Positions 48,201 through 56,386 of a stretch of DNA of 64,000 nt are shown here, piece by piece. This DNA is from Williamsia sp. GTDB taxonomy: Bacteria; Bacteroidota; Bacteroidia; Chitinophagales; Chitinophagaceae. The first letter of the stretch is position 1. Each line of letters begins with the position of its first letter. Under the pieces are notes generated by a model. It was not told the DNA's origin and did not search any database. It saw only the letters and a list, made by a program, of their open reading frames with translations. The translations under genes were made by a program, and so were the position numbers. The DNA lies in assembly GCA_015069695.1 (NCBI GenBank), contig JADCRZ010000026.1, positions 1-64,000 on the forward strand, given 5' to 3'.

Positions 48201-50362
48201 CGATACTGCATGTAATCGTTGTGGAAAATATTGTTACCGGTCGAGGGTGCGACGGTATCCGCAGACCCGATCTCGGGCGCACCTTCACGGTATTCCACCC
48301 GTTCTTTTTCTCCCAAAGGGTAATGGGTTTCCAGCACGGCGCCGCGCCCGTCGGTTCCGTCATCCTTGATGAAGGATGTCGTGCCGTAAGGCGTGGTCAT
48401 GCGGTCGATGAAATCGCCTTCCTGCTCGGCATAATGAAAGGAGGAAGACATGCCGATGACGTCGGTGATTTTTACCAGGCGCCCTTTGGAATCGTAGTCG
48501 AACGTCGCATATCTGCCGAAAGGATCGGTCACCTTCGCAATCTTATCGTCGTTATCACCGACATAGGACAAGGTCGTGACCTGACCGGTGGCATCGCGAA
48601 GTGCCGCAATCCTGAACCGGTCGCGGTCATAAGAGAGCGTGAGCCTGTTGCCGGCGATGTCGACGACTTCCGTCAGGAATATTTTTCGGCCGACGGACGT
48701 GTTGCCGTCGGGCCGCGCATAGATTTCTTTCGAACCGTCGGAATGGCGCAACTCGTAGCACGTGGCGCAGATGCGCACGAGGACATCGTTGCTTTGCATT
48801 TCAGGCGCATAGCTTTGCGTTCTGGCGTTGAACGACGTGAATGTCCTGAAGCCGCCGCCCATCAGGTAGATGTCGGCATTCGCCGAGAGATGTTTCGGAT
48901 CGTCCTGGATGTAAGACACGTAATTGAATGTCCATTTCGGCCCCAGATTGGAATAGCTGAAATTGGCGGGCTGGTAAGTATCCTTCTGGTGGTAATCGAC
49001 ATCGAAGACCATCGCCGGCCCGAGAGCGGGGACATAGGAAACCGGGCGGTCGAAAACATGCAGGCTGACGGCGCTGCCGTGCACGTTGCTTTGTGCCATG
49101 GGCGGCACAGGCGGTTCCAACGTGGAAGAGTTGCATTTCCCGGCACTGCCGCCCAAGGCAACGTTCTTCTTGCTGACGGCCCGGCCTATATCCACCAGCT
49201 GGTCGCCTTTGCCAAAGACGCTGCTGCCTTCGTTTTCGTCGACGCTCCGCCACCCTTTCGGCAAAGCGCCTGCCGGCACCAGGAAATATCCGCTGGCGCT
49301 GGAATCCAATGCAGCGGCAGACAGCCAGAATTGCTGGCCGTACGTCGTGCCCATCGTGGCGTCTTCACATTGATAATAGCCGCTGTCCTTGACAAGAAGA
49401 GTGCTGTAATGTCCAAGCTTCCAATGAATGACGGCATTGGCTATGACTTCGGCTCCGACTTCCCGGAAGGCCATTTGGTAGTTCAGGCCGATCTTCCGGG
49501 ACATGCCTTGCAGTTCGGCAAGAGAAAAACCTTTGGCCGTCGATTGAAGCTCCATAAGCTCCTTGCTGGAAAGATGCGCGCTATCCTGAAGAGAAAAAAG
49601 ATTGTTCAAGGCATAAGGGCCGCATTTGAAGGAATAGGCCGGTGTGGTTTTCATCCGGTGCAGGGCCTGGCGGATCAATACGATCCGTGTGACAGCCGGG
49701 CCTTCGATCATTCTATGATCGATCTCCGTCACCAGCGAATCCATCTTGTCTACCTCGCCGACCCAGGTGTGCATCATCAGCAGTTCCGAGACGACACGGT
49801 CGGCGAGATTTTTGAGCTTCGGTTCGTTTTGTTTTTTCAGAAGATCCCATGATTGCTGCCAAGCCTGCACTGCTTTGCTGAAATATCCGCTGCGGCGATA
49901 GACGAGACCCATATCGGCGAGGAGCGATCCGCGCCAGCGGCTATCCGGGTAGGAAACCAAAAAATTCAGCAGCGCGGAAAAATCATCCGGGCTTTTCCGC
50001 TGCGAGTAACCGGCAAGTGCATAAAGCAACGCCTGATTTTCTCCCGGTCTGGCAGCAACAGGCGAAGGAACCAATGGCTCTTCAAAAAAATGGATTTTGA
50101 AAATTTCTTCATCTGCCGGGTCTGTTGAAAAAGAAGCCGGAATGGCGTCCCCGGCAGAAAGAATATCCTTTGGCAGCGTTCGGTTTACAGTAACATTTTG
50201 CGGTGTACGTACCAGCTTGTAATTATCGGTCTGACCGGAAGTTGCAAAAAACAGGATCAGACCGAAGGCTGAGAACAAAAGTCTCTTGCCCGTCTTTTCT
50301 GTTACTGCAGGAAAAGAAAATAAACTGGAACCACTACCGGTATGCTTTGGAAATAACAGCAT
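45221..50362 (-). CDS. RHS-repeat protein with C39-like domain and variable C-terminal tip
   Basis: The 1713-aa protein begins with a probable signal segment (LLFSAFGLILFFATSGQT). A TPR-like helical part follows, then a papain/C39-like domain (FKCGPYALNNLF; its catalytic Cys near residue 245, and HYSTLLVKDSGYY near residue 315). Some 1,000 residues of RHS/YD repeats come next. The core ends at GRWLNRDPIEEEGGLNQYNYVDNKP near residue 1513. The last 200 residues form a glycine-rich hydrophobic tip (IIGGAVIGAAVNL and others) of unknown class. The DNA turns AT-rich around the end of the core. It is probably a polymorphic toxin. Confidence 0.85.
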   Translation of the reverse strand: MLLFPKHTGSGSSLFSFPAVTEKTGKRLLFSAFGLILFFATSGQTDNYKLVRTPQNVTVNRTLPKDILSAGDAIPASFSTDPADEEIFKIHFFEEPLVPSPVAARPGENQALLYALAGYSQRKSPDDFSALLNFLVSYPDSRWRGSLLADMGLVYRRSGYFSKAVQAWQQSWDLLKKQNEPKLKNLADRVVSELLMMHTWVGEVDKMDSLVTEIDHRMIEGPAVTRIVLIRQALHRMKTTPAYSFKCGPYALNNLFSLQDSAHLSSKELMELQSTAKGFSLAELQGMSRKIGLNYQMAFREVGAEVIANAVIHWKLGHYSTLLVKDSGYYQCEDATMGTTYGQQFWLSAAALDSSASGYFLVPAGALPKGWRSVDENEGSSVFGKGDQLVDIGRAVSKKNVALGGSAGKCNSSTLEPPVPPMAQSNVHGSAVSLHVFDRPVSYVPALGPAMVFDVDYHQKDTYQPANFSYSNLGPKWTFNYVSYIQDDPKHLSANADIYLMGGGFRTFTSFNARTQSYAPEMQSNDVLVRICATCYELRHSDGSKEIYARPDGNTSVGRKIFLTEVVDIAGNRLTLSYDRDRFRIAALRDATGQVTTLSYVGDNDDKIAKVTDPFGRYATFDYDSKGRLVKITDVIGMSSSFHYAEQEGDFIDRMTTPYGTTSFIKDDGTDGRGAVLETHYPLGEKERVEYREGAPEIGSADTVAPSTGNNIFHNDYMQYRNTFFWDKKAMREAPGDYTKAKIYHWLHGAYQPGEEGYAAPILESTKEPLENRLWYAYQNQSDAVRANLGMSAQPSVIGRVLDDGTSQLTRFAYNLLGNVTSATDPSGRRTTYLYDSTNINLLEICQTTGQANELLAKYTYNGQYLPLTAIDASGMLTRFTYNQAGQLLSVTNPKKETTNFAYNANGTLKSVSGPVPGTTMNFTYDDFGRIRTMTDPEGYTITTDYDALDRPTIVTYPDSSYEQIVYDRLDAIHSRDRLGRWSHTIYDSLDRVTASQDALGRVTQLSWCDCGSPSQIIDPLKHITSFTYDLQSRLIAKTYHDGKSVSYAYEKTTSRLKEVTDQKQQKTQYSYFNDGNLKQIAYPNALVATPSVSYTFDTRYNRIATMTDGTGKTTYNYNPVLTIPLLGTGALASVDGPLANDLIAYSYDSLGRVSGRSINGVSSSVEFDILGRVTSATNILGRFAYGYVNQTDRLASVAMPNGISTLFQYFDNKGDQRLKQLWNRTPWGNTLSKFDYEYNAQAQITRWTKQVSGSAPKTDDLVYDTADQLLSVTQEAATKFVSPTTILPRYAYRYDSAGNRTSEHADYHITLSEYNSLNQLTRQTDIDTIRNKGILPVNNPVNNNVLTYDANGNTVSASLHGATYGWDAADRLVKITQGSNVIEFVYDGLSRRVAEKLNGAVIRRWLWDGTELAEERDASGSTVVKRFFAQGEQINGSKYYYTFDHLGSVREMTDTNGVVVVRYDYDPYGRRTKVSGTLDADLGFTGHYYHAASGLYLALYRAYDANLGRWLNRDPIEEEGGLNQYNYVDNKPINSFDKDGRFIWIIGGAVIGAAVNLAITYIANDGNISNKQIAAAIINGAIAGGVGAVAGPIGGSIARILGFASNQLVASFASSIISGVGSAGGQELANLVDPCHKTNPLNAALWGGIGGGISKHFFQTKNLNTWLQAKYFGATTFKGAVSSFNSFVNNSSFLISSIIGGVSNFNIFNPFK

Positions 50363-51003
50363 AGAAATAAGGTTGTAAATCTGCCAGAAAAATGATCGGA
50401 ACTATTCCGAAGGAAGCAAAGTGGCGATCAGGCGGTTGTTACCGGACATGTTTTGAATCGGCCCTGAAAACAAAATAATTTATGTCGATGTCCCGAAAGC
50501 CGCCTAAATCATTTATAGCCGCTCATAAAAGCGCAGGGAAATGCAGCATTTTGTCTTATGAATGAAAACGGCCAAAGCAGATTTTAAAAGGGGCTTAAAT
50601 GGATAAGAAGAATAGATGTGGTTCATAAAACGCTTTTTTACTGCGTGGTCTACAATAATACCCGGTCGTAGGTAGGATTAAGCTTAAGCACGAAGGGATT
50701 GTAGATGCATCAAGATGTAATCTGCTGAAAACGATATATATGAGTATAAACTGTTTTACAGATGGAAGGCAGAAAAACTAATATTGCGCCGAACTCGAAT
50801 GCTGTCTGAAAAAATTACTCAATCTTGATGATCGAGTTCAAGTTAAGAAAATTTTCTCGCCGACGAATTATTATTTTGATTTTAATTTGAGCTATAGTTT
50901 CGTGTGTCCGTTTTTTCTATACTTTAAAGGCCTTCACGCTGCTCATTCTCCGCAACATTCAAGAGCGACTTTAGCAGAGTGGTCTATTGATTTTTTTAAT
51001 GCC
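50363..51003. other. Intergenic region upstream of the RHS operon
   Basis: This 0.6-kb stretch has no convincing gene. It includes the expected promoter area of the RHS operon (minus strand) and AT-rich sequence. The 83-aa ORF at 50887 overlaps the better minus-strand ORF at 51004-51345. Confidence 0.35.
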
Positions 51004-51345
51004 TTATCCATTATCAGCATCCAAACTATTAATTACTGCTTCTTTTTCCATCTGAGTTTTCTTTGCTTTTTCTATGGGCAAGGCATTTCTATAAGCACGG
51101 TCTGCTATTATAACACTTTCCTGCCACGTCGATTTTGAAAGTCTTCTCAATTGATCTTTGAATGCCGAGTAGTCGAGCAAGTAGACGTGTATTATCCTGC
51201 TTCGATTGCTTGGCTGCATAATTTGTGTCAATACCCAATCTGGCTGGCTGGCCTTGACGTCTTCGATGCGCTTGAAACTTGAACTGTGCTTAGTGGTCTT
51301 TTCCTCTCCAATGAAAATCAGCGTGAACCTGGTATTTCTCTCCAT
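51004..51345 (-). CDS. Orphan small soluble protein
   Basis: The start at 51345 gives 113 aa (MERNTRFTLIFIGEEKTTKHSSSFKRIEDVKASQPDW), with balanced protein-like composition and C-terminal helical charged segments. No family is recognised. It is divergent from the SRAP-like gene. The confidence is moderate because overlapping ORFs exist on the plus strand. Confidence 0.45.
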   Translation of the reverse strand: MERNTRFTLIFIGEEKTTKHSSSFKRIEDVKASQPDWVLTQIMQPSNRSRIIHVYLLDYSAFKDQLRRLSKSTWQESVIIADRAYRNALPIEKAKKTQMEKEAVINSLDADNG

Positions 51346-51449
51346 GTCGGTTCTTTGGGTTGTATCGGAAAGCATTTCTACTTGCACCAATCAGCCGTTT
51401 CCGATAAGCAGTTTTCCAAGCCGCAAAATGATCTTTCCAGTTGACGGCA

Positions 51450-51472
51450 AATACCCCATAAATGGGGTTCTA
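51450..51472. repeat. 23-nt direct repeat, copy 1
   Basis: aataccccataaatggggtt plus cta contains the perfect palindrome ACCCCAT-AA-ATGGGGT. It matches the copy at 52615-52637 at 20 of 23 positions. The two copies bracket the SRAP-like gene. Confidence 0.65.
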
Positions 51473-51790
51473 AGAGTAAATCCTTAGTAAAAAGAGTAAC
51501 ATGCTTTAGTTATTTCTAGGTGATTTCAGGAAACGCCCGCTTGAAAATGCATAAAACCGCTGCATTCTTTTTCCTCGCTCAGGCATTATGAGACAAGGAG
51601 AAGTTTCTGCTCTTTGTAATATCTTATTCTCTGACAACGTTCTAAAAAATGGGCGCATGGGAAAGCTGGCAATTTTGTATGAAAATCACATGCGCCGACA
51701 ATGACCGTTGTCGCTTTTTTCAAGTTGGAATTTTAGATGGATTACGGGTGACAATTTCCTTAAATTTAGAATGCAACAATCAAAAGCAGC

Positions 51791-52579
51791 ATGCAGTACG
51801 AGGTGTCTTTCGCCGCCGACTTCAAGAATCTGACGAGCTACTTCCCCGAGTCCGAGGCAGATAGCCGTTTTTGCAATGGCTTTCATTCAAGTTGGATTGC
51901 CGAGAAGAATTGTGGCAAGCAGCCAATCAACTTCCTGAATCCGGCCACAGGGGGACAGACCTGGCGCTTCATGGAATGGGGCTGCCTGCCATTCAACTCG
52001 ACCGATCCACTTATCTCGTCCAGGAGATGGACATTCATGCTTCACACCCCGGCAGAACGTATTTTTGGCGACGTTAAAAGCTACTGGCACAGAATACGCG
52101 ATCAGCGCTGCCTGATACCTGCTAACGGCTTTTATATACAAGGAACGGTGCAAAACATGCAGCACGAAGTTCCATACTTCCTGCATGTTCCCGACCAACC
52201 GGTCTTCTTCTTGCCGGTACTGTATTCGACAGACGAGGCTCTCGACATGACAACTGGCCAGAAAACCCAACGCTGGGTATTTACAATGATCAGCAAGCCT
52301 GCCGACTGTCTGGCAAAGCATCTGGACTGCGATCAGGAAAAATCTACCACCATGCCCTTGCTGCTGCCCTTCTCCTTATCGCGCCATTGGCTTGACCATG
52401 ACCTGAATGAAGCCGATTACAGGTCTATCCTGGATTTTGAAATGTCATCCGAAGCATTGCAGGCATGGCCCATCTATAGTACGCAGCAGGAAGAACAAAG
52501 GCCGGATAACAAGGAAAAGAACGAACGGTTCGATTGGGAAAAACATGCCGCCGTTAACGTCGGGACGGCAATTTTTTAG
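51791..52579 (+). CDS. SRAP-family protein (YedK/HMCES-like) lacking the catalytic residues
   Basis: SRAP proteins bind and cross-link abasic sites in single-stranded DNA through a Cys at position 2, exposed after Met removal. This 262-aa protein keeps the fold landmarks: RFMEWGCLP, the strand order, QRCLIPANGFY, TQRWVFTMIS and TTMPLLLP. It begins MQYEVSF, with Gln instead of Cys2. The Asn of the NAxxE-type motif is replaced in LHTPAERIF. The Glu after DGFY is Ile (NGFYIQ), and no His is found before MP. It is thus predicted to be catalytically inactive. Confidence 0.72.
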   Translation: MQYEVSFAADFKNLTSYFPESEADSRFCNGFHSSWIAEKNCGKQPINFLNPATGGQTWRFMEWGCLPFNSTDPLISSRRWTFMLHTPAERIFGDVKSYWHRIRDQRCLIPANGFYIQGTVQNMQHEVPYFLHVPDQPVFFLPVLYSTDEALDMTTGQKTQRWVFTMISKPADCLAKHLDCDQEKSTTMPLLLPFSLSRHWLDHDLNEADYRSILDFEMSSEALQAWPIYSTQQEEQRPDNKEKNERFDWEKHAAVNVGTAIF

Positions 52580-52614
52580 CTATGCCGGTAAACCGGGTGA
52601 CTTGCTATGGTCAA

Positions 52615-52637
52615 AATACCCGATAAGTGGGGTTCGA
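52615..52637. repeat. 23-nt direct repeat, copy 2
   Basis: aatacccgataagtggggtt plus cga differs from copy 1 at three positions. It lies 36 bases after the SRAP-like stop. Confidence 0.65.
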
Positions 52638-52738
52638 TGCCGTTGGATGCCTGAGTAATTTTATGCCGGCTATAGATGCGTTTCGGCCCGTTGAAAGGAT
52701 TGAGACGCGTGCCCGCATGAGCTTTCAAAATAATCAGA

Positions 52739-52996
52739 ATGCATCCGGTATTGGAGGAAGATTGGAAGGACTATGACCAGCGTAAGGCAAGAAATGGTCG
52801 CAACGTTACGAAAGTGGCCTGTGAGGAGGCATGGGAAACAAATTACATTGTCGATAAATTGCAAAAGCATTTTCCCGACAAGAGTGATTTAGCGATTCGC
52901 TGTGCGATCAGGCGATGTTGCGAGGCCATGGAGGCGCCGAGGCCGAGAGAGGATTTTATTGAATGTATTATCGACAAGCTGGCCTCTTGGCCTTGA
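52739..52996 (+). CDS. Orphan helical small protein
   Basis: The 85-aa product is charged and helical (EEDWKDYDQRKARNGRNVTKVACEEAWETNYIVDKLQKHFP) and has a Cys pair in CAIRRCCEAME. It lies between the second direct repeat and the palindrome at 53076. Function unknown. Confidence 0.6.
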   Translation: MHPVLEEDWKDYDQRKARNGRNVTKVACEEAWETNYIVDKLQKHFPDKSDLAIRCAIRRCCEAMEAPRPREDFIECIIDKLASWP

Positions 52997-53075
52997 GCGT
53001 GATTAAAAAGTGGTGCTGATTTGGCAAGGGAATCATGGGCCTGAGGGGTTTGAAAGGGTGCTCATACCTGTCCGA

Positions 53076-53092
53076 TACATACAGTGTATGTA
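53076..53092. promoter_or_regulatory. Perfect 17-bp palindrome (operator-like)
   Basis: tacatacagtgtatgta is a perfect inverted repeat with a single-base centre. The 95-aa track ORF's GTG start at 53084 lies inside it, which argues that translation begins later at 53114. Confidence 0.6.
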
Positions 53093-53113
53093 GGATTTTG
53101 CAAAACGGCAGAA

Positions 53114-53371
53114 ATGAGTAATTTTGCTTTTCCATTCATGCAAACTTTCTTATCCCTAAGCAAAGAAGCTCAATATGAGCTGCTTACCCAATTGGGTGAG
53201 ATTATCATCAATTCCAGACAGGGGTATATGACTACAGAGATTTACAAGTTAAAAGGTTTCTTCGTGAAAGTGACTGAAAATGATAACGGAACGAAAAAGA
53301 TCGAGGCTTTGCCAGACCTGGATAATCTTCAGCTAAACGAGATAAACCCTCAAGCATGCCTGGATGATTGA
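53114..53371 (+). CDS. Orphan small protein
   Basis: From the preferred ATG at 53114 the product is 85 aa (MSNFAFPFMQTFLSLSKEAQYELLTQLGEIIINSRQG). It is soluble, with a helical N-terminus and a beta-like middle. It starts 22 bases after a perfect palindrome likely to be its operator. Its end overlaps the convergent gene at 53350. Function unknown. Confidence 0.6.
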   Translation: MSNFAFPFMQTFLSLSKEAQYELLTQLGEIIINSRQGYMTTEIYKLKGFFVKVTENDNGTKKIEALPDLDNLQLNEINPQACLDD

Positions 53372-53616
53372 AAATTCATTTTCCGGTCGATCATAGCAAC
53401 GATGACAGGCACCATCTCTTTTACCCATCCAGGAACGTTTTGTGTAATATTTTGCCAGGTATTGTTCGTTTTCTTACACAAAACTACTTCACTGGTTGTT
53501 CCGTCTATAACGCTGACATTGAAATGGAAGCATCCCTGGTCATCGTCCTCCCTTCTTACATAGAGACAGACTTCTTTCCCGTGAAAGTTCATGAACTCTG
53601 TGAATCGTCTGAGCAT
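53350..53616 (-). CDS. Orphan small soluble protein
   Basis: The 88-aa minus-strand product (RRFTEFMNFHGKEVCLYVRREDDDQGCFHFNVSVIDGTTSEVVLCKK) has beta-strand-like composition and a W-containing C-terminus. The plus-strand ORF at 53368 in the same place is its shadow. It overlaps the upstream convergent gene by 22 bases. No family is recognised. Confidence 0.5.
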   Translation of the reverse strand: MLRRFTEFMNFHGKEVCLYVRREDDDQGCFHFNVSVIDGTTSEVVLCKKTNNTWQNITQNVPGWVKEMVPVIVAMIDRKMNFQSSRHA

Positions 53617-53781
53617 ACCCCTTTTTTGATGAAAGATTACAACATCGTACCAAACTCATCAGGGCTATTCTAAATATTTTTTGCTTTTTGTTTGTCTAAT
53701 GAAAACTCTATAGAGGGCAGTCCATATAAAAAAGCCCTGCGGATCAGGGCTTCCTTGTAGTTATTGAATGAAGAGCAAGTC

Positions 53782-54693
53782 TCAGGGTTGCAGTCCTTTA
53801 AGATAATCGACAGCCTTAGACGCCTGACTGGCCGCTGAGATGATGTAGCAACCATCGTTTCTCAACACTTCCAGCCAGTGGCTGATATATGAGGCACGAT
53901 CCAGCGAAGGCGTGAGACTAATGCCCAGTTCGGCACAAAGGAATGCTGCACCTAGTTCGGCGATGAGTTCTTCTGTTGCGTAATTCTGGTCACCGAATTT
54001 CTTGCCTTTGGTTCTGTCGAGACGGTTTGCACTGCCGCTCCAGTGGATCAGTTCGTGGCTGAGCACCGCGTAATAGCTTTCTGTGGCTGTGCTCCATGAT
54101 CGATCGACAAAGGCTTTCTTCAAAGGCATGTTGATCTTGTCCTCCGACCGGTTGTAATGAGCCGAATAGCCGTTATGCTCAATGATGGCTTTGGTGTTAC
54201 CGATGAAAGCTTCGACGTGCTCGAGCCGCTCGACCAATGACACGGGGTTTTCTTCCTGCTTGGTTTCTTCGGGTGCATAGCTTTCCAACTGGCAGCGATT
54301 GAACACGAACGACGATTTCAGGAATGGTATTTTCTCGATTTCGCCGTCGACTTCTTTTTCGATGGTATCGTAATAAACGATCAGGGTGCCTTTTTCGCCC
54401 TTGTTGATCCGTTCTCCTTTTTGCGACCATTGCTTGAAGCTCGCCCATTCCTGCGTCGTCAATCCCTTGTTCATCGCCGATCCCCATAAGAGCAGGATGT
54501 TGATGCCGCGGTAATGATTACCGGTGACGAAGTTTTTGGGAATGTCCATGAAAAGCTGGTCTTTTCCGATCCAAGGCTTCTGCCAGGGAACCGTTCCGGC
54601 TTCGAGTTGTTTGATGATGGTGTCGGTGATCTGCTGGTAGAGGTCGTTCCGGTTTTGCTTGAACTCGATTTTGTTTTGAGAAGCGTTTTGCAT
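53782..54693 (-). CDS. ArdC-like antirestriction/ssDNA-binding protein with zincin domain
   Basis: The 303-aa protein has the ArdC N-terminal ssDNA-binding domain (DLYQQITDTIIKQLEAGTVPWQKPW; NHYRGINILLLWGS) and a C-terminal metallopeptidase-like domain with HELIHWSGSANRLDR near residue 212 and the glutamate-bearing ATEELIAELGAAFL. In conjugative elements it protects incoming ssDNA and blocks host restriction. It is the last gene of a minus-strand stability set. Confidence 0.88.
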   Translation of the reverse strand: MQNASQNKIEFKQNRNDLYQQITDTIIKQLEAGTVPWQKPWIGKDQLFMDIPKNFVTGNHYRGINILLLWGSAMNKGLTTQEWASFKQWSQKGERINKGEKGTLIVYYDTIEKEVDGEIEKIPFLKSSFVFNRCQLESYAPEETKQEENPVSLVERLEHVEAFIGNTKAIIEHNGYSAHYNRSEDKINMPLKKAFVDRSWSTATESYYAVLSHELIHWSGSANRLDRTKGKKFGDQNYATEELIAELGAAFLCAELGISLTPSLDRASYISHWLEVLRNDGCYIISAASQASKAVDYLKGLQP

Positions 54694-54940
54694 GATGTCC
54701 CTTCCTGTATGGGGTTGATGGTTGCAGGGATGGAAAAACCGGCGGCACCAGCGGCGGAACCTGGTGGAATTTTGGGCAGGGCGGGGAGCTTTTTGCTTTA
54801 AAAAGCGGCGAAAATTCTAATAGGTGGAGGAGCGCCGCCGGTTAAATCCCTGGCGACAACCATCGGCTCCATCCTTGCAGGAAGGGACTGCAAAACTTCG
54901 GCATCAAACGAGTTCAATAAACGCGGAATGCCTGCCCTTG

Positions 54941-55405
54941 TCAGAAATGCAAACCCTCGTCGGCAAAAGAGTAATAGGAGAACGGTGTCACGATCAGATG
55001 ATCCAGGACAGAAACGTCCAGCAGGGCACTCCCATCCTTCAACTTCTTCGTCAGGTCGATATCCGCCTGGCTCGGCTGCAAACTGCCGGAGGGATGGTTA
55101 TGGGCGAGGATGACGCTGGTGGCGCGGGCCTTGAGTACGGTGGCAAAAATGATTTTCGGATCGACGATGCAGGCGGAAATGCCCCCGCTCGAAATATCGG
55201 AGATACCAAGACAAGAATGGCCGCGATCGAGAAGCATGATCTTGAACTGTTCCACCAGTTCGATCCTGTTCATGTCCCATGCCTGCAAAAGCAAGCCGTA
55301 AGCAGAAAGGGAATCGGCGAGCTTGGGCCGGTCTTCGGGTCTGCGCTTGTTCCTGTACACCAATTCCACTTCGGTCACGGCGAACTGCGATGAGATGTCG
55401 TCCAT
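54941..55405 (-). CDS. RadC-like JAB-domain protein
   Basis: The 154-aa protein has the JAMM/JAB motif: a glutamate in VEQFKIMLLDR, then SVILAHNHPSGSLQPSQADIDLTKKL near residue 100. It is the short mobile-element form lacking the HhH N-terminus. It is probably a metalloenzyme or DNA-linked factor; its exact role is not established. It begins 8 bases after the Toprim-domain gene ends. Confidence 0.88.
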   Translation of the reverse strand: MDDISSQFAVTEVELVYRNKRRPEDRPKLADSLSAYGLLLQAWDMNRIELVEQFKIMLLDRGHSCLGISDISSGGISACIVDPKIIFATVLKARATSVILAHNHPSGSLQPSQADIDLTKKLKDGSALLDVSVLDHLIVTPFSYYSFADEGLHF

Positions 55406-55413
55406 ATCAGCTC

Positions 55414-56322
55414 CTATAAAGAAAGGCCGAGCTTGGCCATGCGCCAGGCATTCAAGTCTTTATGCGGTGCGTAGATCGCGTTCATGGGCCGGTGCTGCAG
55501 GCAGTCCTGCGTCTTGCAGAATTCGCCCAGAATATTCGTTGCGCTCTCGCCGGCCTTGTCGTTGTCCAGCCAGGCATAGGCGATGCGGTAGCCGTAATTC
55601 TGGATGTAAGGCGTGGCTTTTTTCAGACAGGATAAGGAATGCAGGATGATGCAGTCGTCTTCGAAACGTTCGCCGCCCCTTTCTGCGGCGATGGACAAGT
55701 AATCGAAGCTGCCTTCGAACAGATTGATCCCTTCAGGCTTAGGCTTGGTGCCGCGAATGAAGGTGATGGATTTGTGGCCGACCGAACCCTTGAAAAACGG
55801 GTTCCTGATTTCGTAGCCCTCATCTTCATTCGGCATGCCGAGGGCAAAAAAGGTTTTATTCGTTTCCGTATTGAGAACACGCACTTCCTTTAAATATTGC
55901 TGGCCAATCTTGAGAGGAATGCCGCGCTTGTCCAGATATTGCATGAGCGCCGGGTGCTCAATTTTTTTCTTGTCTCGCAAGATCAGCTTGGCTTCTTCTT
56001 TGGTGCAATCGACGGTTCGGGATGGAATAAGATTTGGAACACTGCCGGTCATGTTTTTCAGCCAGCGCAAAGCATCCGGCACCAGGCAAGCCTCACGCTG
56101 GCTTTCCAGGTAGGCACAGGCAAAACCGATGACGGAGCCCCCTCTGCCCGTTCCGTGGTCATACCAGAGGTTTTTGAGATTGTGGACATGAAAGCTGGGC
56201 GTCCGCTCCGCTCGCAAAGGGGAGAGGTAAATAGAACGATGCGGTTTCACCTGGATGGGGGAATAACCGATTTTCTCTAAAATCAGGGCGAGCGGGATCA
56301 TTCTCGCCTGTTCGATGTTCAT
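55414..56322 (-). CDS. DUF3991/Toprim-domain protein
   Basis: The 302-aa protein opens with a DnaG zinc-domain-like fold (IEQARMIPLALILEKIGYSP...ERTPSFHVHNLKNLWYDHGTGRGGSVIGFACAYL), but the usual Cys/His zinc ligands are not evident. A Toprim-like region follows with the E (LFEGSFDYLSI) and DxD-type (YAWLDNDKAG) acidic motifs. It is probably a primase-type protein for element replication or transfer. Confidence 0.82.
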   Translation of the reverse strand: MNIEQARMIPLALILEKIGYSPIQVKPHRSIYLSPLRAERTPSFHVHNLKNLWYDHGTGRGGSVIGFACAYLESQREACLVPDALRWLKNMTGSVPNLIPSRTVDCTKEEAKLILRDKKKIEHPALMQYLDKRGIPLKIGQQYLKEVRVLNTETNKTFFALGMPNEDEGYEIRNPFFKGSVGHKSITFIRGTKPKPEGINLFEGSFDYLSIAAERGGERFEDDCIILHSLSCLKKATPYIQNYGYRIAYAWLDNDKAGESATNILGEFCKTQDCLQHRPMNAIYAPHKDLNAWRMAKLGLSL

Positions 56323-56386
56323 GGCGAATCTCCGATAAAAGAATGGATTTGGGCTAAAGCAGGAAAGCGGCGTTGCGGCGCAGCGC

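Noticed and set aside
47939-49852. 637-aa plus-strand ORF inside the RHS gene
   Set aside because: Shadow frame of the GC-rich RHS repeats; Arg/Val-rich with no recognisable domain.
32980-50550. Shared ctgcatttccc word near 32985 and 50540 in inverse orientation
   Set aside because: Only 11 bases match, which is within chance in a window of this size.
53368-53673. 101-aa plus-strand ORF
   Set aside because: Antisense to the better-composed 88-aa minus-strand ORF.
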